A stretch of DNA of 64,000 bases from the NCBI GenBank assembly GCA_002722135.1, contig PBKJ01000011.1, positions 37,309-101,308 on the forward strand, in the 5' to 3' direction. A program made the translations under genes and the position numbers. The notes below the pieces were generated by a model that did not search any database, was not told where the DNA came from, and worked only from the letters and a program-made list of their open reading frames with translations. Origin of the DNA: Methanobacteriota archaeon. GTDB lineage: Archaea; Thermoplasmatota; Poseidoniia; Poseidoniales; Poseidoniaceae. Of this stretch, positions 19,466 to 30,300 are shown in pieces. The stretch's first letter is position 1, and each line of letters opens with the position of its first letter.

Positions 19466-20514
19466 CGCCTCACCTCGATTCGGGACACGTCGAGTTCGAA
19501 TTGGAGGGGCGCGCCTGCGGTGTCCACGGTGAATCCGTCGATGCCTGAGGCGCGCTGCCAGGGGCTGATGCCAACGTGCTGCTCAAGGGTTCCAGCGGCG
19601 CGGTTCAGCGTGTAATCGGTCAGCCATGCGTCGTGGATTTGCGGTGTGACGATTTGATCGACGGCGTTTCGCATCGTGAACCTCAGGTTCCACACCTCCT
19701 CGGAAAAGACGGTCATGCCGCCGAGGGACACGAAGTCCAACGGGACGCGGCCCCCACCAATGCTGCCGCTGGTGGTGACGTCACGCAAGGCCATGGTCAA
19801 GCGTACCTCGCCGTTCACCAGCGTGTCGAGGTGAACCAGAGGGGTTTGTTGCAAGTCCCACGTGTCGTCACCAAACCGTTCGGCTCGGCCGTGGTTGACC
19901 ATCGCGATGCGGTGATCGCCTTGGCCGAGTTCGGTGCTGACCTCAAGCCCTGAGAGGATCCACGTCACGGACCGATGAATGGGCTGTTGGTCGGCGTCGT
20001 AGACGGTGATGATCGACCAGTGCTCAGAGCCCACGCTGTGTTCGATCGGTTCCGTGGCGTTGGCCAGACCGACATCATGGGATTCGGTCCCAAGCGGGGT
20101 GGTGATTGTGGCAGAACGGGCGGTTCCGTTTTGCATCGCGACGGTGAAGGATGACTCGTCCACACGGTCGATGACGATCGAATCGGTCGGCGTCAAATCT
20201 GCTTCAATCTTCCACGTCTCGACGAAATCCAGCGGCTGAATCTCCGTCGTTTGGATGGCGAAGGTGGTACGAACGCCGACGTCCTCGGGCGATGCACCGG
20301 CCACCGCCAAACGGTCGTCCAATCGGTCAGCAATCCCGTTGGCGCTCTTCCAGTTCACGTTGTCCTCAAAATCGGTCAGGTAGGGTTGCAGGAAGGCAAT
20401 CACGCCCGCCATGATGGTCATCACCATCGCCAGAAGCATGATCACGCCGAGGACTTCGCTCACGGCGTGCTCGTCTCGGAAGGGACGGTCCGCGCGTTGC
20501 CTGCGGCCGTCCAT
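19462..20514 (-). CDS. Archaeal type IV pilin-like protein (pilin_N/DUF1628 type)
   Basis: A 350-aa protein with the textbook archaeal pilin leader: basic/acidic MDGRRQRADRPFRDEH followed by AVSEVLGVIMLLAMVMTIMAGVIAFL. The AVSEVLG signature is the pilin_N (DUF1628) hallmark, cleaved by the archaeal prepilin peptidase. The C-terminal 300 residues are a beta-rich extracellular domain without a recognised family. It lies 23 bp downstream of the beta-lactamase-fold gene and overlaps the next gene by 4 bp. All three pilin-like products share D-E-x-A at the junction (DEHA, DEAV, DEGA), suggesting the same processing enzyme, which is not encoded in the window. Confidence 0.8.
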   Translation of the reverse strand: MDGRRQRADRPFRDEHAVSEVLGVIMLLAMVMTIMAGVIAFLQPYLTDFEDNVNWKSANGIADRLDDRLAVAGASPEDVGVRTTFAIQTTEIQPLDFVETWKIEADLTPTDSIVIDRVDESSFTVAMQNGTARSATITTPLGTESHDVGLANATEPIEHSVGSEHWSIITVYDADQQPIHRSVTWILSGLEVSTELGQGDHRIAMVNHGRAERFGDDTWDLQQTPLVHLDTLVNGEVRLTMALRDVTTSGSIGGGRVPLDFVSLGGMTVFSEEVWNLRFTMRNAVDQIVTPQIHDAWLTDYTLNRAAGTLEQHVGISPWQRASGIDGFTVDTAGAPLQFELDVSRIEVRR

Positions 20515-20537
20515 GGGGCAAGGACCGCTGCATCCGT

Positions 20538-21374
20538 CTATGAGCCTTCACGTTGCACGCGGGCGGCGAGGGGCCCTTCTGTGGACGGAGGGACAGAAGC
20601 CGCTTCGCCAAGGAAGACGCTGAATTCGGGCCCATCTTGCATGGACAAACGGATGTCGCCTTGGAAGCGTTCGTCGAGGTAGTACAGCACCGTTGATTCC
20701 GCCAAGTGCGGCTTGTTGTTCATGTCCGACAAGTGGGTGAGGGTGATGGATGACGTGGCCTCGGTCACCACCTCAGCGAGGAATTCTCCCGTTTGGTCGT
20801 TGGACAGGTGACCGCCTCGGCCGCTGATGCGCTCTTTCAGGGATCGCGGATATGGCCCCTGTTGCAGCAAACGTTCGTCGTAGTTTGCTTCCACCGAAAT
20901 GTGCTCGCATCCCCGGACGTACCGCACCAACTCGTCCGTCCATGAACCGAGGTCGGTGATGAACGCGGCGCGTTGTCCTTGGTGGCTGGCGATGAAGGCC
21001 ACGTTGTCTGCGCCGCTGTGCGGCACCGGGACCGGCAGCATGGCCAAATCAGGTCCGAGTTGAATGGTTTCGAGGGAGACAAAGGGGTGCCAGAGGTCTT
21101 CGAGGAGACTCAACTCCTCAGCGGTACGGGCGTTGGCGTGCACCTGAAGCCCCCAGCGACGTTGTGCGATGAGCGCACCGCCACCGTGGTCGCCATGGTG
21201 GTGCGTCACCAGAATCGCGTCCAGGTCTTTCGGATGCAAATCAAGCAGCTTGAGTCGCCGTTCAAGCGAGGCGCCGCTGAATCCCTGATCCACCAGCACA
21301 CGCACGTGTTCGGTTTCGAGCAAGGTGGCGTTGCCCTTGCTTCCCGAACCAAGATGCGTGATGCGCAAACTCAT
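20538..21374 (-). CDS. Metallo-beta-lactamase fold hydrolase (YycJ/WalJ-like)
   Basis: A 278-aa protein of the metallo-beta-lactamase superfamily. It starts MSLRITHLGSGSKGNATLLE, as in YycJ/WalJ-type proteins, and has the metal-binding motif THHHGDHGGG near residue 58, a second histidine in VPHSGADN, an Asp in ITDLGSW and a late His in LTHLSDMNN. Family members are cytosolic metal-dependent hydrolases, probably nucleases or phosphodiesterases; the substrate here is unknown. It heads the minus-strand pilin operon. A TTCATT at 21402-21407 is centred 30.5 nt upstream, slightly off the spacing seen elsewhere, so its promoter is uncertain. Confidence 0.85.
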   Translation of the reverse strand: MSLRITHLGSGSKGNATLLETEHVRVLVDQGFSGASLERRLKLLDLHPKDLDAILVTHHHGDHGGGALIAQRRWGLQVHANARTAEELSLLEDLWHPFVSLETIQLGPDLAMLPVPVPHSGADNVAFIASHQGQRAAFITDLGSWTDELVRYVRGCEHISVEANYDERLLQQGPYPRSLKERISGRGGHLSNDQTGEFLAEVVTEATSSITLTHLSDMNNKPHLAESTVLYYLDERFQGDIRLSMQDGPEFSVFLGEAASVPPSTEGPLAARVQREGS

Positions 21375-21450
21375 GCCTTAGGTTCGCCGTCGGCGAGCGT
21401 CAATGAACCTCGCGGTCCAATCATCGTCGGAACACCGCTCCACCACCCTC

Positions 21451-21456
21451 TTAAGC
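21451..21456 (+). promoter_or_regulatory. Possible TATA-like box TTAAGC before calcium-repeat protein
   Basis: TTAAGC (within palindromic CTTAAG) is 52.5 nt before ATG 21506. A transcript starting about 26 nt further on would have a leader of about 26 nt containing the GGAGGGTG Shine-Dalgarno site. It lies in the 131-bp divergent gap with the beta-lactamase-fold gene, which holds no other feature I can support. A similar TTAAGA precedes uS15. Confidence 0.3.
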
Positions 21457-21493
21457 GTCGCAGAGGGCAAAGAACACGCCGAGGGTGCTCGAC

Positions 21494-21501
21494 GGAGGGT
21501 G
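21494..21501 (+). promoter_or_regulatory. Shine-Dalgarno site fixing the start at 21506
   Basis: GGAGGGTG ends just before ATG 21506 (7 nt from the GGAGG core). It supports ATG 21506, directly before the signal peptide, rather than the ORF-track start at 21485. Confidence 0.6.
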
Positions 21502-21505
21502 TTTC

Positions 21506-24500
21506 ATGCGTCGAAGTCAGAGCACCCTCCTCATCACGCTGGCCGTGGTGGCTGGCCTGCTCTTCATGTCGCAGTTCCCGGCCTTGTCGCCGGTGGCGTC
21601 AAACAACCCAAATGAGGCGACCGGTGAAGCGCCTCCCGTCACCGACAGCGACGGCGATTTGATTCCTGACGTGCATGAGAACCTGTTCGAAGATTGGGTG
21701 AACCGGAGCACGGCGGACGGCCGGATGATCGTCATACCAGGCCTTGACCGTGACGACGCCCGTGACGCCAAATACGATCTTGACCGGGACGGCCTTAACG
21801 CCACGGAAGAGTACTGCTGGCCGTATCCTGCGAACTGCACGGATCCTGGCTTCCCTCGTGGATTGACGGGGTTGCTCGATGAAAACGGGGAACGGAGTTA
21901 CCTCGACCCCCGCGTGTCCGACACGGACGGCGATGGGTTGCCCGACGGTTTTGAGGCATGGATGTGCCTGCAGACCGGCGGTTACAACGCGGTGGACATG
22001 GTCTTCCGGTGCCCACGCTTTGATCCGCTGAACGCCAGCGAGGGTGCCGAGGACCCCGATGAGGACGGGTTCGACGTGGATCGAAATGGCATCATCGACG
22101 ACAACGAGATGTACACGTCGGCCGAGGAATACAGGCACGGTATGCCTCCCTTCCATGTGGATGAACTCGACGGTTTGTGGTGCTCAGCGAGCCTTCCAGA
22201 TGGCGGTCCGTTCGACGATTGGCCGTACATTTCAACGGCCGCGAACATGACCTTCGCCAACCTCCTTGCCGCGTGCACCACAAACAGCACTTCGGTGTTC
22301 GACGAGGACATCTGGTTGGGCACCAATCCGTTGAACGCGGACAGCGACCACAGGTCGTGGAACGGCGTGAGCCTCGGCCGCACCTTCCCTTCCTTTGGCG
22401 ATGGACTGCCAGACGGGTGGGAAGTTCACTTTGGCCTTGACCCGCTGAACAGGTCCAACGCGCTCATCGACGTTGACAAGGACGGCTGGGACGAGGACAG
22501 GGACGGTTTCGTGACCGGGGATCCTGTGACCACCCAAACCGGAGTCTCCCTCGGCGAGGCGCTCTCCTCCTACGAGGAATACCTCGTGCACGACGACCAA
22601 GGCAACGTGGTCCGATCCGGCCTCAAGCACGTCGCCTTTGGTGCCAACGACACGTGGGTCGAGGTTCCGGTCAGGCTTGCCTCACCAACAGCGAGTGTCG
22701 CTACCCTGCACCACGACGTGCGTGATCTCCACGTCAACGATCAGGACGTCTACGTCATGACGCGTCACGGCATCACCCATTGGGCGGTGGACGACGGCAC
22801 GAGCACCGACGTGTGGTGGCCTCACGCCATCCGCTTGACGGATCTTGTGCCACTGGACGTCAACGGGGCGCTTGCCGGCTTTGCCGTGACGTCAAGCGCG
22901 GGATTGCAGATCATTCCCTTGCTGGACGACGGTGCCTTGGCACCGATGGAAACGTGGAGCCACATGGACGCGCCAGCACTCGAACGGGCCGTGGTCCTCG
23001 ATCTGGATGGAGCCAGCATGCACGTCTTGGCCCTCGGCGCCAACGGTGACGGTGGCGTGTGGACCATCGGCAGTGATTTGCAGCCAAACGGGGACGTGAT
23101 GGGCGCGTTGAGCGCTGGTGTGCGTTCCGCACTCTCGTCGACGAACGCGACCGTGACTGCCCTCGCCCACGCGCCAGGTGTTGACGGCGTCCCCACCCTT
23201 TTCGTCGGAACGGATCGCGGCCTTCTGGTCTTCGAAACCGCTTCCGCACGCGACGCGAACCTCAACGGCACATGGTTGTTCCACTTCGCCTTCGAACCCA
23301 CGGTGGTGGACCGGGACCTCGACGCGTTGCGGCCCATCGGTGCCAACGTCGGTGAAGCCCCCGCCGAAGTCCGAGACTTGGTCTTGGATGGCGCGGGTCC
23401 TGACCAGCTCGACACCCTTTGGATGGCGATGCCCTCTGGCATCCACCGTCTTGACCTCCGGACCCTGGCCATTTCTTTCGGAGGGGACCTGGTCCACCCG
23501 GGTCAAGACGGACGGTCCATCACTGGTGCCGACGACGTGCACAGCCTCCTCGTCTTGGACGACGCCTTGCTTGTGGGCAGTGCATGGGGCCTTTGGGTGG
23601 TTGACGGCGGACGTGAAGCCACCTATGGCGCGCGGGAGCAAGCCCTCCTTCCCGGAGAGTTGGCGGCCTTGGCCACCGTCGAAGTTGACGGCGTGTTGCG
23701 CATCCTTGGTGGTGCTGCTCCAGGCCGATTCGCGAACCAAGCCCTGATGTCTCCGGTCAGCAACGACTCTGACTTCGACGGCATGACCGACGGCTGGGAA
23801 CTCATCCATGGCCTCGACCCCACCGATCCTTGGGACGCAGTATTGGATCCTGACGGCGACGGTCTTGACAAGGACCTCGACGGCTTTGCTGATGACCGAT
23901 TGTGGACCAACCTTGACGAATACCGTTACATCGCCATCACGGACGACGGGTACGACAGCACCGATCCGTCCAACCCGGACACCGACATGGACGGAGCACC
24001 GGACGGTGCAGAAGTGCATGCTTTCCATCTGTCCACCACCACCTTGTGGTGCTACTACGATTTCCAGATGACCTACCGCTGCGACAGCACCGTGGGTGCG
24101 GCGGCCAACCAGACCTACGTCGACAACGCACCGACCGACGCGGCCACGGACCCCACCAATCCAGATTCCGACGGCGACGGGATGCCTGACGGTTGGGAAA
24201 TCGAGCACAGGCGCTGGGTGGGCACGGCCTTTGACGGCGGCAACAATTGGACCCTTGACCCGATGCGTGCGGACGATGCGCTGTGGGATGCAGACCGCGA
24301 TGGTCTGGCCAACATTTGCGAGTACCAATGGAGCGTCATGCGCGACTTGGCGCTACGGGGCGACATGGTGGACACCCACGGTGAATCGCCTGATGCGGCA
24401 GAGGCATGGTTCGAAACCGATCCAAACAATCCAGACTCCGATGGCGACACCATGACCGACGGCTGGGAAGCAGGCGGCCTCTGCGCCTACGATGCGGGGC

Positions 24501-27259
24501 GTGTGGGGGTGAACCCGCTCAACGGCAGCGACGGTCTCGAAAATCCGGACGGTGACGGTTTCGACGTGAACCTTGACGGCGTGCTCGAACCAGGGGAGGC
24601 CTACGTGAATTGGCTCGAGTTCCACATCAAAGACCTCGACGTCGTTGACGGGGCCATTACCTTCGGAGCCTTCACCGCCCCGGAGGGCTTGGATATGTCC
24701 CTCTTCGAAGGCATGCTGCTGGGCGACGAGCCCGCTCACGGTTTCATTGACGATGCCGATTTGGCCACCTTGGCCACCGCGGTGCCCGCTGCGATTGGAT
24801 CGACGGATCCCTTGGACACCGACAGCGACGGAGACGGCATGCCGGACGGTTGGGAAATTCACTTCGCTCGTTGGGCGGTTCTCGAGGACCGCTGGACCCT
24901 CAACCCAATCGATCGAACCGATCGCTTCCTTGACGCCGACGACGACGGCATGACCAATTGGGAGGAGTACAACGCCATCGACCCGGCCTTGAACCAACTC
25001 GAATCCATTCAGTCAAGCCCACAATTCTACGTGACCACCATCGGCACGGCGCCCGCCCTGCAGCAGTGGGCCAGCATTTCAGTTGACGCCTCCTTCGGCT
25101 CCTTTGCCTCCGCTGCGGTGCTGAACGCCAGTGGACCAACCGCTGACCCGAACAACCCAGACACGGACGGCGACGGCATCATCGACGGCATGGAAGTCTT
25201 GTTCACGGCGTGGAACGATTCGGCGCAAACGTGGACCCTCAATCCGATGGTTCCTGATGACGGGGATTTCGACGCAGACGGTGACGGTTTGTTGGATCGG
25301 CAAGAACTGGCTTTGGCCTTTGAACAGCCCGACAACGGTGAGGTTCATCCTGCCGACGCCCCCTTGTTCCACATCGACGGAGACAACCAGCAACCGACCG
25401 AGAAATCGCAGCGCATCTTCCGCATCCTCATCGACAAAGACACCCGCGGAAAGCGATACCTGGCCGATTTCAACAGTTGGCAGCAGGGTGAGGTTCCCTC
25501 GGAGTTCATCTCCTTCTTGATGGGCCTGAGCGACCCGACCAACAGCGACACCGACGACGACGGGATGCACGACGGCTTCGAGTACTGGTTCACGTCGTGG
25601 AACCTTGAGGAAAACCGATGGGGCATGAACCCGCTCATCGATTCGGACGTCAACCTCGATTCAGACGGCGACAGTTGGGACTGCAACGGTGACGGGAACA
25701 TCGACCTCAACGAGACCTTCAGCAATTTGCGGGAGTGGGAGTCCAGCACCTGGGGCAAATACCTCGCCAGATTCACGGTGCCGACCGAGGTTGGTGTGGT
25801 GTCCTTCGGCGATGACGCCATGAGCGCGTACATGAGCGAAGCAGGGTTGTCAGCCTTCTTCGCACGTGCTGCGTTGTACGATGATTTCATCGCAAAGGGC
25901 CCTGAGAGCGCGAACCGGATGACCGCCATCAACGGCCTTGATCCGAACAATTTCAACCGAACCTTGCTCGGCGTCGCCGACCCGACGCACCCCGACTCGG
26001 ACAGCGATGGACTGCCGGACGGCTGGGAATACTGCTACGCACGCTACGACATGCCCGACCCCTCGACCGCGCTTCGTTGGGCGGCTAATCCGCTCAATCC
26101 ATTCGACGTCGACCACGACGGTGACAGCGACGGTTGGTATGATCGCACGTCCTTCGACACCCCAGCGCCCCTCGGTGCGTGGAATGCTCGGAGTTTCAGC
26201 GCCTCGGGTGAGCTCATCCAGCAGGGTGTCGGTGACCTTCCGTTCACCAACTGGATGGAGTACGAAAACGGGACCCGTCCTGACTTGAACGACAGCGATG
26301 GTGACAGCGTGGCGTACCTGACCACCGTCGAAAACGGTGCCGTCGTCGCGCACGAGCGCGACTACAACCTCTCCGATGGCCGTGAAGTGTTCAAGTACGG
26401 CACCAATCCGATGGACAACGACACCGACGGCGACATGATTCCAGATTGGTACGAGCACGCCAAGGGTTGGAACGAGACCAACGACAACTACTCCTCATGG
26501 CTTCAGATCCGTGTGCAGTGGATCGACACGACCACCGGTGGTGCGTGCAACACCGATACCACCTCGTGCCGTCCATTGTCCATCGACACGGGCTCCCTCG
26601 CGCGCCCCAACCTTGCGTTCACCTGGTTTTCGATGGACCCACGCGATGCCACGGACGCCAATGAGGACCACGATCAGGACGGAAACTGGGATTGTTCGGG
26701 AGCAGGGTGTGTGTACACACCCTACACCGCGTTCCAAGAATTCTATGCCATCACCGACCCTGTGCTTTCCTCCCCGAACGCTGTGCGCCTGGCAGGATTG
26801 GTCCATGACGGCGAGGGCATCAGCGAAGGCTGGCAGCTCCGTGCTCACCTCCTGGGCCTCGGCTCGTGGGACGAAAACGTGCGCAATTACCTGAAGATGG
26901 ACCAGCTCGGCAACTCAGATCAGCGCTTTGTGTGGATCCTCGACGACAACGACCAGGACTTCCTGATCATCGATGAGTCTGATGACGAGGTCTTGGCTGC
27001 TGGTAACCGCACCGATCCGTGGGACATTTTCTACACCGGGTCTCCACAGACGAGCCCCGTTCGAAGCGTGGGTGAACACGAGCTCGGGTGGTACATGGTC
27101 GACCTCGACGACGATCACGTCGCCGAAGGAACGGACCCAATGAACTGGGACACGGACGGGGACTGGGTGGTCGATTGGTTCGAGGTCAACGACGATGAGC
27201 GTGACGGCACAAGGGGCGATTCGTCACCGTTGCGTTACGATTCGCGTTTGGTCTCGTAA
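21506..27259 (+). CDS. Giant secreted protein with thrombospondin type 3-like calcium repeats
   Basis: A 1917-aa exported protein with signal peptide MRRSQSTLLITLAVVAGLLFMSQFPA. About fourteen Asp-rich repeats of the DxDxDGxxDGWE type (for example DSDGDGMPDGWE, DTDGDGIIDGME) are spread along it and should bind calcium as thrombospondin type 3/EF-hand-like loops. Many are followed by a second conserved block ending in 'WTLNPM', giving a longer composite repeat. Residues about 370-750 lack the Asp loops and contain 'GDGGVWTIG' and 'LFVGTDRGLLVF' units suggestive of a beta-propeller. No C-terminal membrane helix is seen, so it is released or held by partners. Calcium-dependent adhesion is an inference. 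Confidence 0.82.
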   Translation: MRRSQSTLLITLAVVAGLLFMSQFPALSPVASNNPNEATGEAPPVTDSDGDLIPDVHENLFEDWVNRSTADGRMIVIPGLDRDDARDAKYDLDRDGLNATEEYCWPYPANCTDPGFPRGLTGLLDENGERSYLDPRVSDTDGDGLPDGFEAWMCLQTGGYNAVDMVFRCPRFDPLNASEGAEDPDEDGFDVDRNGIIDDNEMYTSAEEYRHGMPPFHVDELDGLWCSASLPDGGPFDDWPYISTAANMTFANLLAACTTNSTSVFDEDIWLGTNPLNADSDHRSWNGVSLGRTFPSFGDGLPDGWEVHFGLDPLNRSNALIDVDKDGWDEDRDGFVTGDPVTTQTGVSLGEALSSYEEYLVHDDQGNVVRSGLKHVAFGANDTWVEVPVRLASPTASVATLHHDVRDLHVNDQDVYVMTRHGITHWAVDDGTSTDVWWPHAIRLTDLVPLDVNGALAGFAVTSSAGLQIIPLLDDGALAPMETWSHMDAPALERAVVLDLDGASMHVLALGANGDGGVWTIGSDLQPNGDVMGALSAGVRSALSSTNATVTALAHAPGVDGVPTLFVGTDRGLLVFETASARDANLNGTWLFHFAFEPTVVDRDLDALRPIGANVGEAPAEVRDLVLDGAGPDQLDTLWMAMPSGIHRLDLRTLAISFGGDLVHPGQDGRSITGADDVHSLLVLDDALLVGSAWGLWVVDGGREATYGAREQALLPGELAALATVEVDGVLRILGGAAPGRFANQALMSPVSNDSDFDGMTDGWELIHGLDPTDPWDAVLDPDGDGLDKDLDGFADDRLWTNLDEYRYIAITDDGYDSTDPSNPDTDMDGAPDGAEVHAFHLSTTTLWCYYDFQMTYRCDSTVGAAANQTYVDNAPTDAATDPTNPDSDGDGMPDGWEIEHRRWVGTAFDGGNNWTLDPMRADDALWDADRDGLANICEYQWSVMRDLALRGDMVDTHGESPDAAEAWFETDPNNPDSDGDTMTDGWEAGGLCAYDAGRVGVNPLNGSDGLENPDGDGFDVNLDGVLEPGEAYVNWLEFHIKDLDVVDGAITFGAFTAPEGLDMSLFEGMLLGDEPAHGFIDDADLATLATAVPAAIGSTDPLDTDSDGDGMPDGWEIHFARWAVLEDRWTLNPIDRTDRFLDADDDGMTNWEEYNAIDPALNQLESIQSSPQFYVTTIGTAPALQQWASISVDASFGSFASAAVLNASGPTADPNNPDTDGDGIIDGMEVLFTAWNDSAQTWTLNPMVPDDGDFDADGDGLLDRQELALAFEQPDNGEVHPADAPLFHIDGDNQQPTEKSQRIFRILIDKDTRGKRYLADFNSWQQGEVPSEFISFLMGLSDPTNSDTDDDGMHDGFEYWFTSWNLEENRWGMNPLIDSDVNLDSDGDSWDCNGDGNIDLNETFSNLREWESSTWGKYLARFTVPTEVGVVSFGDDAMSAYMSEAGLSAFFARAALYDDFIAKGPESANRMTAINGLDPNNFNRTLLGVADPTHPDSDSDGLPDGWEYCYARYDMPDPSTALRWAANPLNPFDVDHDGDSDGWYDRTSFDTPAPLGAWNARSFSASGELIQQGVGDLPFTNWMEYENGTRPDLNDSDGDSVAYLTTVENGAVVAHERDYNLSDGREVFKYGTNPMDNDTDGDMIPDWYEHAKGWNETNDNYSSWLQIRVQWIDTTTGGACNTDTTSCRPLSIDTGSLARPNLAFTWFSMDPRDATDANEDHDQDGNWDCSGAGCVYTPYTAFQEFYAITDPVLSSPNAVRLAGLVHDGEGISEGWQLRAHLLGLGSWDENVRNYLKMDQLGNSDQRFVWILDDNDQDFLIIDESDDEVLAAGNRTDPWDIFYTGSPQTSPVRSVGEHELGWYMVDLDDDHVAEGTDPMNWDTDGDWVVDWFEVNDDERDGTRGDSSPLRYDSRLVS

Positions 27260-27278
27260 TGCACCGTTCAGGGCATCA

Positions 27279-27284
27279 TTCAAA
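27279..27284 (+). promoter_or_regulatory. TATA-like box TTCAAA before 1811-aa surface protein
   Basis: TTCAAA centred 27.5 nt before ATG 27309, in the 49-bp gap after the calcium-repeat gene. The spacing fits leaderless transcription. Confidence 0.45.
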
Positions 27285-27308
27285 TGCTCAGCCAATGGTC
27301 TTTCGAAC

Positions 27309-30300
27309 ATGGTGGACGCCCGCTTGCCGTCACGCAAATCCATCGCGCCCGCCGTGATGTTGACCTTGCTGATGATGCTGATGTCTGCCTCGCCGCTGCT
27401 GACGGCACTTGCGCCGAACGCAGAAGCCTCTGGCGTGGCGCGCCACGCCTACGGGTTCAGCGACGGCTCCACCGAATACGTCGCGTTGTACCAAGGCGCA
27501 AGTCCAGACACGGGTGCGAAGGTGCAGATTCCAGTGGGTGCCGAGGTCGTGGACGTCAGCATGACCCTGTCTGGTGCAAGCTCCACCGGCTGGTCGTCCA
27601 CCTCGAGCGCAACGACCGAGGATTGGCAAGCGGGTGAGGGTTCGGGCGTCGACGCGCGATCGCCCGTGCTGACCTTGCAGCAAGCCACCCCGACCACGGA
27701 ATTCTTCCCGCACGGGTTGGACACGGTCATCGACCCTTCATCCACGGCTTGGCACGACAACGGCTCCTACGCAGTCCGCCAACCCCACACCTCCAACTCA
27801 ACGGAAACGCGGTTTTCGCAACAGGTTCAGCGCACGAGCAGCACGCTCACCCCACAGGGCCAGGGCGCCGTCCTCAAGCACCACGACTGGATCTTTGTCT
27901 CCACGTGGAATTCAAACAACCTCAGCAACGTGGTCAAAGCGCACTACCCCAACAACCTCACCCGTGCATGGGGCGTGACCATCGATTCCACGGCGTCTGC
28001 ATGCGTGCTTCCGCAAACGCACAGTTCCACCTATTACGGCCAGTATGGGTTCCGAGATTGGGCCTTGGCCGATGACGAGCGGTTGCTTGCCATTCTCTCC
28101 GGTTACAAGTACTTCTACGGGTCCACCGCACCCACGCAGTACCATCGCGTGCTGGAACTCGACGTGTCCAGCGACGACGAGTGGGTGTGCACCGCCTCCT
28201 ACGACATCTCGCCACAATTTGGTGATTACACGGGCATCGCCTATGACCGTGAAGACGGAACCTTCTGGGTGGCCCACAACAGCCAGCGCCGTTTGGTGGA
28301 ATACAACATGGCGGACGGGACGTGGAGCAGAAACAGCGAGATGTTCTCGTACTCTTCATCGGCTTCCTCAGCGTGGGAATGCGGCACGACGGGTCAGATG
28401 GTTCGCGGGCTCGAGGTCCAAGGCAACACCTTCTACATGCGTTGCCAAAAGGACAGCTACTACAACGACCGTGACACGCTCGAAGCGTGGTCCGTCAGCG
28501 GGGCCTCGACCTCTTTGGTGCCCCAGTCTGGTATCCGAGAGATCTCCAGCCTTGGCTACGGCCTCCAGTGGGACGGAACCCGCTTTGTCACGGTGGACAG
28601 CGGCTATTCGACCTGGAGCGGCAAGACCCTTTACTACCGCGAGTTCGGCACGGGCTGGACCTACGAGACCATCGCTGCACCCGGCACCACGACGTGGTAT
28701 GGCCCCGTGACCACCTCTGCTGAAGACGTGCTCTCGGTCAACACCCGCGTCGGCTGGTCGGCCGCATCCATTGGCGATAGGGTGGACCACTGGGTCTCTG
28801 CCGACAACGGCACCCACTGGTCCTCGGTGACGGCCAACGAAACCATCCACTTCGCGCACCCGGGGAACGAGTTGGTGTGGAAGGCTCAGATGATCGGCTC
28901 TTCGGCCGTGTCTTGGTGGGTTGAACTCGAACACGATACGGAATACACCTCAGTCGGCTCATGGACCTCGCCGTCCATTCCAACCGGGACCAAGGTCGGC
29001 AAGGTCCGGCCCACGTGGGTGGCCGATGAACCGGCAGGGACGTCCATCACCGTGTATGTGTCAAACAACGACGGGACGGACTGGTACGAAGCGACCAACG
29101 GGCAAGAGATTGGCTTCCCGACCGAAGCGGCCGGGTCCGCCCTCCGCTACTCCATCCAGTTGGACACCACCGACGTGACGGTCACGCCCAGCGTGACGTC
29201 CTTCACCCTCGAATACGAGGAAGGATACCCTGACCGCCCACGCATCGACGTCGGAAACGACGGCAGTTACGATTGGGAGTCCCTCCTGTTCCTGAACGAA
29301 TCCTCCGTGGACGCCAGCGACGACAGCATCGTTGACCAAGACGTCAAGGACACGCCCACCCTCGTGTCGGCCTTCAACGACGCGATTCCAGACAACGGTG
29401 ACGGCACCGTCGACATCACGCTGGCGGTCAAGGCGGCTTCACCAGGGCGCATCAAGATCTCGAACCTCGACGTGGCTTACGTGATGCAAACGCGCGCGAT
29501 TGGCGCATCGTTGGAGGGCGGCATGCTGGCCCCAGACGGTGCGCACCGTGACCTCGTCGTCGACGTGGCTCGGGGTGATGACGTGACGCGCGTCAACCGG
29601 GTGGACGTGACCCTGCAGAATTCACATGGCGAGGACCCAACCGTGCAGTGGTCCCGTGGTGACCAGTGCAGCGTCATCAGCGACGGCGGCGGCGTGGTCC
29701 ATTTCGATGCAGGAAACTGCACCTCCACCTCGGTGAGTGACAGCATCACGCGGATTCGGATTCCGACCCTCGTGGATTGGTCATGGAACGACGAAGTTGC
29801 CATGGAAGCGAACATCACCGTGGTCGATCCGATCGGCGAGAAGGTCACCGACTGGACCACCACCGGTCTCGACGTTCGCATCGAGAACGACATTCAGCTC
29901 GACGGCTTGCGCGTCTTTGACGAGACCGGGCGAGAACTGTACCCATTGGATTGGGTTCGAGGCGGGTACAACCTCAGCTTTGCCGGGAAGATTCACTTCG
30001 AGGGCAGTCAACTCAACCCTCTCGGTGGGGAATTCGACCTCCGCGTCCTCGGTCAGAACGTGACCTACGACGGCGACCCAATCGGTGAGCCGGTGGTGCT
30101 GGCCACGACGTCGAACCCGTCGTTTGGTGAGTACAACATCACCTTCCAATCGCCGTTGGAAAGCGCTCCCGGCGGCATGGTCTTCCATGTGGAGGCCGTG
30201 GACATGGTCAACGGCTCTGTGTTCACCAACCCAGGCTACAACACCATCCGCTTGACGCTCGACGGCAACTCTCCTCTGGTGCTTTCCTCCGACCCCATGG

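Noticed and set aside
21640-27180. Regularly recurring 'gacggcgacgg'-like DNA repeats suggestive of a CRISPR or satellite array
   Set aside because: They encode Asp/Gly calcium loops in one continuous frame, differ at the DNA level and are irregularly spaced, so they are protein repeats.
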